From NCBI GenBank assembly GCA_018296165.2, contig JACKQL020000008.1:868001-932000 (forward strand): 64,000 nt of DNA. Reading direction: 5' to 3'. The notes under the pieces are model-generated. The model made no database searches, was not told where the DNA came from, and saw nothing but the letters and a program-made list of their open reading frames with translations. The translations under genes and the position numbers were made by a program. Source of the stretch: Termitomyces sp. T153 (Eukaryota; Basidiomycota; Agaricomycetes; Agaricales; Lyophyllaceae). Positions within the stretch are counted from its first letter, which is position 1. Every line of letters begins with the position of its first letter. Shown here one piece after another: positions 47,615 through 58,326 of the stretch.

Positions 47615-48563
47615 TGATGAGCCTCAGTTATTGCTGAGCACTATTTTTTTGGCATTTTGGACTTAGCAGCAGCTGACTACCTTGAATCTGACACAAGTAA
47701 CAACACTCAGCACACGAGATTTTAGTGACCACGAGACTTACCAATTGCGAGAAACATCACGGGGAGTCTGGAACTTGGGCCTAAATCATCAAGACCTAGA
47801 CCCTCCCTAGCAATGATTAATAGCAACCCCAGTGACTCTAGCAATGAAACAGTGTTTTCTTACTATATATGGACAAATTATCAGATGCATACCTTTTTAC
47901 TATCATTTCTTTTGCCAAGCTTACCAACATACTTGAACAGCATCCACGCTTCAGGTATTGACATCAAACTCATTAATTTTTGGTTTCATTCACAATTAGG
48001 TGCTGCCAAGACTTTGCCTATGATTTTTCACTTAGTTACAAACTGACACCTTGTATGCACCCTAAACACAGTGACAGATGCCATCACTAGTGGTGCTTAT
48101 TTGTTTACTTTCCCATACTATACTTTGAAACATATAAATACTGACTGTACATAGACACTAGACAGACAAGAACAATTGGAGAACTGCTATCTTTGAACTC
48201 ACCAGCAAGAGATTTCACTTCGCCTCTTTCGCTCTTTTTATTGCCTTCAACCCAGGCTTAGCAATAAGTCTCCTCGACTTTGACCTTGACTTAGTGGGGT
48301 GCCAACTGCAGGTGCCTATTTTAGTTAACCCGACTTAACAACGCTAGTGACTATGGCTAGCAACCAGTTTACTGACTTCTGCTAGCAATAGTGACTCCTA
48401 TAGACTTCACCCCACAACGTAACTCCTGCTCTAGTTCTCTGGGACGGTTACAGACTTGCCCTCAACTATTAACTTCCTACTGCCAGCTACCCTATCTAGT
48501 GACTAGTGTTAGGTCCTCTTTTTAGGTTTCCTGCATGGCACTAGGCAGCATAGGAGCACATCA
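47615..48563 (+). repeat. 3' LTR of inner Ty3
   Basis: 949 bp, the same length as the 5' LTR and nearly identical to it. It is followed by GCAATCATGG, which continues the interrupted chromovirus integrase. Confidence 0.93.
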
Positions 48564-49570
48564 GCAATCATGGTGGTAGTAGACCTATATGGCAAGCAAG
48601 TGCACTTCATTCTGACCCACACTACCCACTCTGCTATGGGCACTACAAACCTGTACTGGAGGAATGTCTGGAAGCTCCACAGCCTCTCCAATGCCTACAT
48701 CTCAGATTGGGGACCACAATTCATGGTGGAGTTCACTCAGGAGCTCTACTGACTGCTTGAGTGAAGCTCCACACCACTACCACCTACCACCCACAGTCTG
48801 ACAGCCAGACAGAACATGTAAACCAGGAGTTAGAGCAGTATCTCTGCCTCTTTTGCAATGAATGCCAAGACAATCAGGATGAACTCCTCCCCAACACCAA
48901 GTTTCAATACAACAACCATGTTCACGCATCCACCCAGTTCTCCCCATTCTTCCTTGACACAGAACAGCATCTGCACATGGGTTTTGAGCCCTGGGCCTGG
49001 CCCTCGGAGAACAAGGCAGTAAACAAATTTGTGGACCAGATGAAGAGGTCACAGGAGGAGGCCCAAGCAGTGCTGGCAAAGGCAAAGAATGACATGGCAT
49101 GATACTATGACTGCAGGAGGACCCCAAAGTGCAAATATCCATCCAGAGATCAAGTCTACCTGGATGCATCCAACATTATGACTATTCGGCCCTTGAAAAA
49201 ACTGGTGCACTGTTATTTGGGACCTTTGACAATGGAACAACAGGTAGGACTTTTGGCCTACCAGCTCCAGCTCTCCATGGAAATGCACCAGCTTCATCCA
49301 GTGTTCAACATGGTTAAACTAACTATGGCCCCTAAAGATCCCATTCCAGGGTATTGTCTGCCCCCTCTGCCACCTTCCATGGTGGTCAATGACAATAAGG
49401 AATACAAGGTGGAGGAAATCCTGAATAGTCATTTATTTCAGAGATGACTACAATACAAGGTGAAGTGGAAGGGCTATAGGATCAAGAATATCTTCTAGGA
49501 GCCACAGGAGAATGTACATGCCCCCAGACATGTCAAGGAGTTTCACTGGAGACATCCAGAGGCCCCGCAT
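48564..49570 (+). pseudogene. Chromovirus integrase, C-terminal part, and chromodomain
   Basis: It continues the integrase core: MVVVDLYGKQVHFI, ISDWGPQFM (second Asp) and YHPQSDSQTEHVNQELE (Glu). A GPY-like region (KKLVHCYLGPL) follows. At 49400-49560 there is a chromodomain: EYKVEEILNSH, LQYKVKWKGY, EPQENV. Chromodomains in such elements guide integration to methylated-histone chromatin. TGA/TAG stops interrupt it at 49100, 49445 and 49497. A purine tract GAGGAGGGG precedes the 3' LTR. Confidence 0.88.
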
Positions 49571-49668
49571 GCTATATGAGGGATCTACCCTATCTTGCCA
49601 GCAGACCAAGCAATCAGGAACTTCTTTTACCCCACACATTGAGATGCTGCACATTAGAGGAGGGGTGA

Positions 49669-50017
49669 TGTCAGGGGACTTCCATTTCTGACCTCTGTGA
49701 CTGGTTCCAGCACCTCTGCAGCTTGTTCAATGTCTCCAGGGCTCCTTCTAGAACCCCAGAGTTCTCCATATTACCTCAGCAGTCATTGTCCTAGAGTTAG
49801 GAGTAGCTCCAGTCATCTGTACAGTAGTTCCCACACCTCTGCCACCTGCTGATGCACCATGCTGAGCAGCAGGGATCCTGAGACTTGTTCTCTTTGGATT
49901 CCCCTCTGCTAGGTGATTAATTACTGATTTTTTTGTTGTCTACTCTGCTAATACACATCAGATTCCCCTCTGCTAGCTGCGTGACTCCAATCTGCTGCCC
50001 CAGAGGTTGCCCTTACA
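49669..50017 (+). repeat. 3' LTR of chromovirus
   Basis: 349 bp from TGTCAGGGG to CCCTTACA, followed by the target duplication CCATC. It is the partner of 32956-33303. Confidence 0.88.
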
Positions 50018-50115
50018 CCATCAAACTCTGGCCCTGACCCCATCACTTGTATAACCTCCAGTAAGGACTTGCCAGTGTAGCTGAGCCTCCATGGTCAGCA
50101 GAACCTGACAGGTTT

Positions 50116-50348
50116 GCAATCTTGACCTGTAACAACATTCACTACTGTTGCTATAGGAAGGACCTTGAAAGTGGCCATCTGTACAATCACCTCCATGCTT
50201 CCCTCATGAGGACAGGCTGGTGGATATAGTGATATGGGTGCTCAAGTCTGCTGGGTATCTGAAGGGACCCATATGCATTCCACCAATCATTGACAGCTGG
50301 TGGATAAGGGCACAGAAATCAAAGGGTCTGGGCATGAATCCAAAGTGA
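50116..50348 (+). pseudogene. PD-(D/E)XK-like gene, copy B, 3' part
   Basis: It resumes exon 2 after the LTR insertion: FAILTCNNIHYCCYRKDLESGHL-like sequence, then GYLKGPICIPPI and a TGA at 50346. It is the inverted counterpart of 22461-22705. Frame is lost in places and CpG is gone. Confidence 0.7.
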
Positions 50349-51240
50349 GTAGATTAACTTGTCAAACAGGGGTATTACTAAAATTGTCCAGAACATTGCC
50401 CCATGAAGCTCTTTTACACTACAACAAGAGCAAATCATCAAGAAATACCAAGTAGAGAGCCTTATAAGCAAGTTTGAGAATGTTTAATGGAATAACAATT
50501 CAGGGTACTCAGAGCCGGAGGGGAGTTAGCTAACAAACCGAACCGTCTTTCAACATCAATCATATGTTAACATTCAATGTTTGTGTTTATGATCCCCTAA
50601 TAATAATTCATGACCCAGCTCAAATGGTAAATAACACTATGTGCTGCACAATATGCTCTTAAGTGTATCACCAAGAAAAGAATTCAGCCACCCTTAGATC
50701 AACATTCTTTGAAATGCAACTAGGTATGTATGAGTAAAGTAACAATACATATGCATGAGCAGGTTGGGGAGAATATATGTAAACATAAAGAAGTAAAAAA
50801 AATGTATGTATGTAAGTGTATGCCTTTCATCCTGGATGGACAAGACAAAGAGAAATTAGACAGTAAATAAATGGGAATATCTGTGGTAAATATAGATGAG
50901 TAAGTGCACATATACAGATATGATATATATACCAGCAAGTAATAAGGAGAAAGATTCAGAGGTATGAGCCTGATAGCAGAAGATGGATAATTAAAGCAAA
51001 AGAGAACTTTCAAAGAGAAGAAAGGAAAAAAAAGCAAGAAAAAGTCCCTATTGATTACTTGCTACATGACAAAGGGAAACTTGCCATTGACTCAGTCCTC
51101 AAAATCTTCTCCTCCTTGACCTCAGCCTTGGCCCAGCCTTAACTAACAACCTCCTTTCCCCCTCACAGTTGCCTGTGTAGCCAATGCACTCCTATTATGC
51201 ACCATACTTATATGCCCTGTGCCTTATCAAATGCCCCACC
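50349..51240 (-). pseudogene. Inverted, CpG-stripped copy of the HMG-CoA reductase tail segment
   Basis: The minus strand of 51240-51010 parallels 21571-21800 (GGGGCATTTGATAAGGCACAGG, CATAATAGGAGTGC, the AGCAAGTAATCAATAGGGAC end), itself a copy of the reductase last exon. 51000-50349 parallels 21800-22460. This shows that copy A plus reductase tail was duplicated as one unit and inverted. Confidence 0.75.
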
Positions 51241-51891
51241 ACCAACATCACAAAAAAGGCAGCTAGAATATATGGTAAGACATGGCCAATGCAGAGGACT
51301 CATGAGATCTCACAGGAATAATTTATGAGTAGTATTCTAACACCTTATTTGGTATCTGAATTTTGGATATTTCAAAGTCATCATGAGTTGCAATATATAT
51401 AATTTCTTTATGATTTTTCCAAGATGAGCAAATGGGAGACATCCTGAGATTACAATTTATTCTTTTTATAACATGAGTGCTCTGTGGGGTATACTATATT
51501 ATTTTGCAATCATCCAGAAATCTCAATACATACATCAGTATCAAGGAGTGTTATCCAGGTCAAAGGCTGTGATCTCATGCACACTATGATACCATTCAGC
51601 CAATTTAAACCTCACAATCCATACAGATTTGTATATCAATACAATGTTAATACAAATGATTAGTATGACATGTACAGAGGTGAATACTACATAAATTATA
51701 CACAGGGATAACAAAAAAAAGAGATGAGTTCATACATGAATCAGACACAACAGAGTCCATCAAGTACAATTAGCAAGTCCATTGAGTACAATTAGCAAAA
51801 AACTTCAAGCTGAGCTGGCCTTGTCCTCTTCCTGTTTTTCAAGTTTGTCACCATCAGAGTCCTCATCATCTGAGCTAGAGTCATTGACCAC
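51241..51891. other. CpG-free sequence, no gene seen
   Basis: AT-rich decayed sequence without recognisable motif. A short direct repeat 'AAGTCCATTGAGTACAATTAGCAA' type occurs at about 51750-51800. Confidence 0.4.
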
Positions 51892-52239
51892 TCAGCAAGA
51901 TTTTGTTACACAACCACTCTGAGCATCAAGATCTATCACAGCACTGCATTTGTTTGGCCATCTCTTCTTCTTCTCATGACTGGACTGTCCTTGTTCCTCA
52001 TGTGCTGTTTGTTCTTCTTCACAAGCTTCTCTGTGTTCCTCTTCACACTGTTGCTGCCATTCATTCCACCATCCCTCTCTGACTATCCAAAGTTCCTCTT
52101 CTTGACATTGTTGCTCCAATTTGTATTTGTGCCAGGCTTGCTGAAGACATGTTATATCACTACCCAGTCTTGGTAGAGGGGGGAGCTGTTTGCAATTAGA
52201 TTGTACTGTACCATCCTCACTGTAAAACATTGTAGGCAA
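51892..52239 (-). pseudogene. Glu-rich ORF, unrecognised, probably retroelement-derived
   Basis: 115 residues with a charged, coiled-coil-like middle (QQCQEEELWIVREGWW, EEEHREACEEEQ). It lies in CpG-free DNA and has no visible splice partners. Similar charged segments occur in hypothetical proteins carried by fungal retroelements, but I cannot assign it. Confidence 0.3.
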
Positions 52240-52368
52240 TGCTAATCAGTAAAAGTTGTCATGTGAGATGAACATGTACCCATCCCAGTATGCAAGAGTG
52301 TTTTTTGTTGATAAGACCCAATTGTTGCTGAGCACCATTTTCAACATTCCTGATTGGGCAGCATCTAA

Positions 52369-53379
52369 CTAGATTCCAATAAGACCAAGAACAACAACCA
52401 AATCCTTAGAGCTAAAATGTCTGGGAAGGATGTTATTGTCAAGTTCACCCATGGAGAGCAGATTGTCATCCCTTGCCTCACACATGAATCCCAGAAGTAT
52501 ATCAACCACTTGAAGCCACTCTGGAGTATTCATGTACCAGAATTCTATGGTTTCTACTTGTATAGCCCTTTGGACCCAGATGAACTTTTTTGTGCATCTA
52601 TAATACTTCAATATTGCGGGGAGCCTGCCGTCTCCGATCTATCGCAGCTGAAAGATTACCGTAGCGATGATCTAGGTATCAAGCTATTCAGGTAAGAGTT
52701 GCCATGAACATGTGATAGAAGTACTTGACTAGATTATCTGACGGAATGATGCATCGGATGCTGCCTTTCGCTTGCATTCGCCTGAGATTGAGCTCGCGCA
52801 TGATGCATTGAATGCTTCTCACATTTTGGATTTTCAAGGAAAACCTTTCCTCATCGATTTTGCAGATGCAACGTACCATGATTGTTTTGCATGGGAAGAA
52901 GACGAGGAATGTATTACCTGCGAAAGAAGGAGAGGTTCTGAGACAAATGGGATCTCAGAGTGTGGAATGTGATGAGCTGTGTAACTTTCTCCAGTCACTT
53001 GACTATGGTTTACCCAGTATGTGCATTGTTTATAGTCTTGGTACGGTCATGAATGCCTCCAATATCTCACATAATGACAGGGCGAATCAATCTCTATGGA
53101 GAAAACATTCCCTGTGGGAGGATAACTTCGGCAGCCTATCTCTATAAACTAGGAATTAGGAGAAGATGGCCTAGATTCAGATCTAAAGAAGAATTGTGGA
53201 ATACCTGCGTCAAACACTGGCGATTTATTCATTCCAACTGGAAGAAATACCATCCGGATGCGCTTGTTGAGCCTCCAGTGGGAATCTTCGATCTCCAAGA
53301 GTATTTGAATTCGGAGACTGACTGTCAATACTGGGATACGCTCTTCAACCATGGAATCCATGTAGTTTCAAGACTTTAG
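52369..53379 (+). pseudogene. Kinase-like gene, copy 5 (5' truncated)
   Basis: It starts inside exon 1 (KTKNNNQILRAKMSGKDVIVKF), keeps ILQYCGEPAV, exon 2 with IELAHDALNASHILDF and LIDFADA, and exon 3 (YKLGIRRRWPRFRSKEELW). Breaks: the first 60 codons are missing, the exon-2 acceptor is damaged (GACGGAATG instead of CGCAGGAATG), and part of the AWEEGKQLTRD block is deleted. The first ~240 bp have no CpG, while the rest has many. It forms a large inverted repeat with copy 4. Confidence 0.78.
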
Positions 53380-53654
53380 TCCGCATCCCATCCACATATT
53401 ATGGCATGCATCAAATATAGTATTATGTTAAACTCACGATGTAATGACGAGACCGCTTGCACGTACAGGATAGCACAGACTAGTCTTCTTGAAGTTGAAC
53501 TGTGTGATATAGTTATGTCCGTGCGTGTGTAAAGTTAAGGAGCTACGTAAGTATGTCGGAAAACCTACACACAATTATGCCAAGTTTAACGACAGCATCA
53601 GGCTAAGCAGGTTGATGTAGGACGGCAGATAATGCGGCCACCAGGCCGGCCACA

Positions 53655-53945
53655 GCTGCTGTTATACCCGCGTGCTCGGTACATGCTATGAAGTGTTGGG
53701 TACATCATCCCACAATCGACGGTGCATTGGCCACGACCGAAGCGCTTGTCGCATCCACGTCCCGGGAATGCAAAGCTCTCTATGTGGGCGGGGGCGCGCG
53801 GACATGATCACAAAAGATGGGATGACGCGTGGGCTCGCAATCGATTTCCTATTTGCCGAAATGGCCGAGTGAGGGCACTGGCGTTGATTCGGGACGAGGA
53901 GAGGGTTCGAGAGCACCTCGACGCGGTTTACTCCGACGTTACCGA
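53655..53945 (+). pseudogene. HMG-CoA reductase fragment
   Basis: It parallels 18438-18760 of the reductase: RVLGTCYE, then (after a deletion) [30 protein letters not shown] and FEST, with several frame changes. It lies directly after the kinase-like copy 5 flank and before the adenylation-carrier gene. CpG is retained. Confidence 0.8.
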
Positions 53946-54177
53946 AGCTGAGGATATCGCGAGTTCCGTTTCTTGTTGTTCATTATTTATTTGCCGACTT
54001 CCGTCCTTTCTTAAAATGTGCCTCAAAGCCTACTTATTTGCTACTTGTGTACCTAGTGGTCCAGCCAGAATCAAGTCGGTGATTTCTCTCCTTTTACGGT
54101 AAAAACATGTCAGCTGTGATACATTTCACCATTATCACAACTACGGTTTTCCTGCCGGCTGAAACTGCTAGGCGACA

Positions 54178-56665
54178 TTATCCTGGGCAACCCACTGAAG
54201 AAGAGATGAGTGAGAAGACGAATCCAGCAAGATCTTTGATGACAGGGTAGGAATAGACAAGGTTCTGGGACAAGTCTTTTGCTATCTTTCGATATTCAGG
54301 ATCCTTGGATATGCGCAAGGCATTGACGACACGGAGACGCAAGGAAGTTGCATACAAACTACAGATGGACAATTAATCTTTCAGCTGTCGAGCACAAGAG
54401 TAGAATCATCTCATGTTTACCTGTTGAATCCTTGTTCAAATAGATCTACAACTGGGCTGATAGTGCAACCAGAACTAAGGTCAGAGGCTTGCTCGAGGAG
54501 CCACGCTTCAATATCTGTCACAGACCAGGATATAAGAGAAGAGGATTTTCTGACTACTGCATCCACATTCTCATATCTAGAAGACTCGTCCGTCAGCTGT
54601 TGAACTTTCTTGATCAAATCCGAACCTACATTGCGTTAATCTCTTTCTCATAAATCTTCAAAGCAGCTTTCCGCTTGACTGGAAAACTCTTCGAAGCGCG
54701 AGGTAATGAATTCCCTTTCGAAGTGAACAAGATCATTTCCTTAAAGATCCTGCTATGGGCAGGGGCTATCGAGTTGGCTTCTTCTATCGTTGGCCTATCT
54801 AGCTCGTAGGTGCCCAGCGGCAAAGTAAAGAACAGTGGCTGGCTTACCAGAGTTTGTTGCGCAGAGATGCTACCTGAACATGGTCCTCCACGTCAATTTC
54901 AGCCCCAATCTTCAGCTCGATTAAGATCCCAGTCTGATCTCGTTCATCACCAAAGATAACTGCTACTTGGACGCTGAATAGAAACTTTTTGTACATCTAT
55001 TCCTTTCCGTAGGACTGATAAATCACTCACAGTGGATCGCCTACAACAATAGCTTCCATCGGGGCAGGAACGGTTTTCTCTCCTGACGAGTGGACTATTA
55101 TGTCGTCTATACGACTGATACTGAAAATGTCATTAACTATTGATCATTCCGCCTGGAAAAAGAGAAACTCACATCTTCCAAAGTCCATTTTTGGTTGGGT
55201 GAGGCCTCCACAGATCCGATGTCGCGTATCCAGAAACATCAGGAAGATTGTTCACAATAGTCTCGTATTTCTCATGTGACTACAAAATGGGCGTGTAAGA
55301 AGTAGACTTCATGGTTTCACGCACCAGAAATTGGCATTCAAAAGAGCCGTCTCCTTGAGGCATCCAACGTATTTTCATGATATCATGAAATTGTACGTAC
55401 TCCCAGTCTTCTGGATCTTTGATGGCGGGCGGAATGAATCTCGTGTTTAACCCGCACTCGCTATTACCATAGAGTTGACGAAGAATGACGCCTGCTTCGA
55501 TCAGTCGGTTGCCTGCCTTCGGTGGCAGTACACCACCCCATCCCTATTCATTGTGCGGATGAATTGTGGGCTTCAACTCATCGTACGGTAAGGCGTACCA
55601 CAAATCTCAAGGTTTTCAAGTATTCGACGGCTTCAGGGATCAGAGCCCATACCTGAATGAAAGTCGGGAAGGTCTCGATAGAATCTGATTTGGTGAGTTT
55701 CATATGTTCTAGAATATTTTCTGGAGAAGGCGCAATTGGTGGTAACGTTGTTGAAACGACTGAATTGGGCGGGAACACCGTGATAGAAACCAGTCCATAT
55801 ATCGGCATGAACAGCTGGATAGCAAGACCATAAGTATGGAATGGTGCTAAGGACATGCCACCAAGTGTAAAACGAGGGTTGCTGCACTTCAGATCAGCTA
55901 CATGAATAGATCATAGTAAGTGTCACTTTGTGCATTAATCAGGATTGAGACACACCTGGAGAAGTCAGCTGTGTCCAGTATACGTGATTCTGAGGGACGA
56001 CCTTTGGGTTTCCAATAGTCCCAGAGGAATGAGCATAGAGACAGAGATCCTTTCTGGACGGACGGTGGACAGCCGGAGGGTAAGGATCAAACGGATGATC
56101 AGCAGTCTCATGTGCAAGATAAGGATACACTGCGGCTATAGAAGGTATTTCTTCAATCTGGAGCTCGTCGGCGAGGGAAGTGTCAGCAATATGAGATTTT
56201 ATGGAATTAATGAGTGACTTCAAATGAGCGTGCGTAGTTAACAGTCGGCGACATAAGGTCTTTGACAAGAGCTCAATTATAATTTCAGGGGTGTTGTTAG
56301 GCGACAAAGGGAATGGCTGCACTGGATTCATCGGCAAGTGATCAGGCTGCAGGAAATAGAGTACTTACTACATAGCCGGCTACAATTAGGCCAGCAAGAA
56401 TTGCATGGTACAAGACGGTGTCGGCTTGCAGAAGTAGACCAACAACTTTACCGTCGACTCCATGGCGGTCTGGCCGCAATAAATGGGCAACACGATGAGC
56501 TGCCCTGCCAAACTCGAGATGAGTGATGGTCTTGGTTCTACCAGGGGCATTGGAATCGACGAAGGTGTAAAATGGCTGAGTCGCATTATTTTCCATGTTG
56601 AATTCAATAGCATCAAATACGAAGAAATCGTCATTGAGGACAGGGAGAACGGGCATAGTAGGCAT
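54178..56665 (-). CDS. NRPS-like adenylation-carrier protein without reductase domain
   Basis: Ten exons splice to an unbroken 666-residue frame: 56665-56369, 56316-55956, 55897-55599, 55543-55325, 55279-55173, 55120-55031, 54973-54848, 54794-54630, 54576-54421, 54358-54178. The adenylation domain shows AHSSGTIGNPKVVP (A3), LAPFHTYGL, LYGNSECG (A5), SRIDDIIVHSSGEK (A8-like) and KRKAALKIYEKEI. A carrier domain follows with FEQGFNSLYATSLR; the Ser codon that would take phosphopantetheine is split by the last intron. Known fungal relatives (adenylate-forming reductases) go on to a ~350-residue NADPH reductase, which is absent: the frame stops just after LAGFVFSLIS. The substrate cannot be told. 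It is truncated by rearrangement or a true A-T didomain. Confidence 0.85.
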
Positions 56666-58326
56666 GTTGCTGGTGAGTAAGACAATGCTGGTGGACTAAA
56701 GCCTCTCATATCATGGTCCCTTTATCAGCTGCTCGAAGTTGCAGAAATACACGCGCGATTTGTCAACTGGGAATCTGGGATGCCCTCCCGTTGTCCCGTG
56801 GAATTGCTCAGCCCGCACCTTCTCAAGTCCCCAAATCGTGTTCTACCAAAGTCATCAACAATCGACGAGGATAGCGGGCCTAGACGGAAGTATTGATAAA
56901 ATAGACGAGTGTAAACTTTGCAAAATAGATTCCTATGGTACATAGAAATCGATAACCCCAAGAAAGCCTGGTACTAGATTTGGAAGTTGGGATTGGCCCC
57001 TGAGAGGAAAGTAACAAAAGCAGACTAGAACGGATGAAAGCCATTGTTGTAGATGAGAATGAAAGCCCAGTGCCTGGTGATGAAGCCTGGGAGGAGCGTG
57101 AACAAACATCAATTCAAGTTTCCCAAGGGTATACGGGTTTACCTGTGCCAGTGGTTATGCCGCTGGGGGTATCTGACATGACACAAATCAGAAAAAAAAG
57201 GAAGGTCAATGTATTTAAGAGGAGCCTTTTCGGAGGCCTCTGCGCAACAAGCGCGTACATCAGTTGTCACTTCCATTCTCACAGACTGATCGTCATGTGA
57301 AATTTCCCCTTGGGATAGTCACTAATTATCCAGGCCATTTTGAATGTCTCAAAAGATATGACATTGTAGGCAAAAATATACTCAGAAGGAACAACATCCC
57401 GCAAATCGAATGCCGAGAAATGTTAATTTTGGCCTTTACAATAAATGCGAATAAATCTGATATCTCACGTGATTCTTCTCTTTATTTATCACCGTGGACG
57501 CTCGTGTTGATTGCGAAAAACCTCATTTCCCATCAATTATTTGTGCATTATTTAGAGGTCAAGATAGAAGACGAAATGTGGCAACATTGTGGCTCGAGCC
57601 CTTCGCTGTGCCGGTTCATTGATCAGATTAGGGAGAGATGGGCCTTGAATTGATGTCTGACTCATGAGAGCTCCAAATTTCACTCTGAATCGGTTGTTAA
57701 TCACTGCATCGAAATTCGAAAATAGCACATGACTCAGACTCCCCACCCCATGATTGTCAAATTGCGACCCCATTTGGGCAAAGTGCGGGCACATGTGTCA
57801 CACTGCACTCGTGTGACATTTCTTCATTTGTCGCAGCTGACGGGAAAAAACCTGTCTCGAGGTTTTTGGTTTTTTTTTTCGCTAGGGTTCTTAGTTGGGA
57901 ATTTTGGTTAGGGCATTGGTTAGGGTACAGTTTTATAGCTTTGGGTGAGGGACACTAAAGGAATGCTTTGACCGTCAAGGAATGGTGCCAATGATTGTTT
58001 GCAAGGGTACGGACTGGAGAATTCCGAGGTACGGATGGAGGGTCTATGGGTCGAGTTATTTATTACGGACTCCTTGATTGCGTGTCATGTTTGACATCCT
58101 TTCCACTAAAGTACCCCGGTACCCAAGGGATTACCCACGCCCTTTGTAGTTCACTAGCAATAATGCCTCTGTGCTATAATTACTATGTGCTACACTGTAT
58201 ATAAGTTTACGTCCGAGAAGCGAAAACTTCCCCCTGTGCTTTTTGGATAACTATGGTCTTGCCTCTGATTCGAGAATTGTGAGTACTACTTGCTAATATT
58301 CAACCGAGCTTTCCTCTGATGATTAG
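56666..58326. other. Intergenic, divergent upstream regions
   Basis: This lies between the divergent starts of the adenylation-carrier gene and the DUF6534 gene. CpG is present. The frame 57264-57653 has no motif. Near 57890-57960 there are three TTAGGG words within 70 bp, too few for telomere repeat. An ATG at 58263 followed by GTGAGT and a short intron may be an alternative first exon of the next gene, but its phase does not fit. Confidence 0.4.

Larger units (their letters stand above)
37601..48563 (+). mobile_element. Inner Ty3/gypsy element with antisense gene, GCAA duplication
   Basis: A 10963-bp element with 949-bp LTRs (37601-38549 and 47615-48563). The LTR ends are TGATG...CATCA, a 5-bp inverted repeat. 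GCAA stands on both sides (37597-37600 and 48564-48567); the true duplication may be 5 bp if the first T is counted. A primer-binding site follows the 5' LTR by 3 bases, and a purine tract GGGGGAGGA precedes the 3' LTR. Order: gag, protease, RT/RNase H, integrase with a GPY/F-like tail, then an antisense intron-containing gene. CpG is largely kept, unlike the host element. Confidence 0.95.
32956..50017 (+). mobile_element. Ty3 chromovirus (decayed), CCATC duplication, carrying a nested Ty3
   Basis: The LTRs 32956-33303 and 49669-50017 both run from TGTCAGGGG to CTTACA. They are bordered by CCATC at 32951-32955 and 50018-50022, which is the 5-bp duplication expected for Ty3 elements. Order inside: gag, zinc knuckle, protease, reverse transcriptase, RNase H, integrase, chromodomain. 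That order with the chromodomain after integrase defines chromoviruses. The inner Ty3 (37601-48563) splits the integrase. Without it the element is about 6.1 kb. There are many stops and almost no CpG. Confidence 0.92.
32084..50110 (+). mobile_element. Solo LTR (~960 bp) split by a nested chromovirus; GGTTT duplication
   Basis: It starts TGTCATGAC at 32084 and ends CCTGACA at 50110. The 5-bp repeat GGTTT flanks it at 32079-32083 and 50111-50115, and the interrupted gene resumes in phase with copy A. Without the nested element it is 872 + 88 bp. A TATA-like TATATAAGTCC lies at about 32552. The paralogue at 2721-3857 lacks the nested insertion. I call it a solo LTR because no internal region or second LTR of the same family is seen; a non-autonomous element is possible. 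Confidence 0.75.

Noticed and set aside
57890..57960. Telomere-like TTAGGG words
   Set aside because: Only three irregularly spaced words amid unrelated sequence with genes on both sides; not an array.
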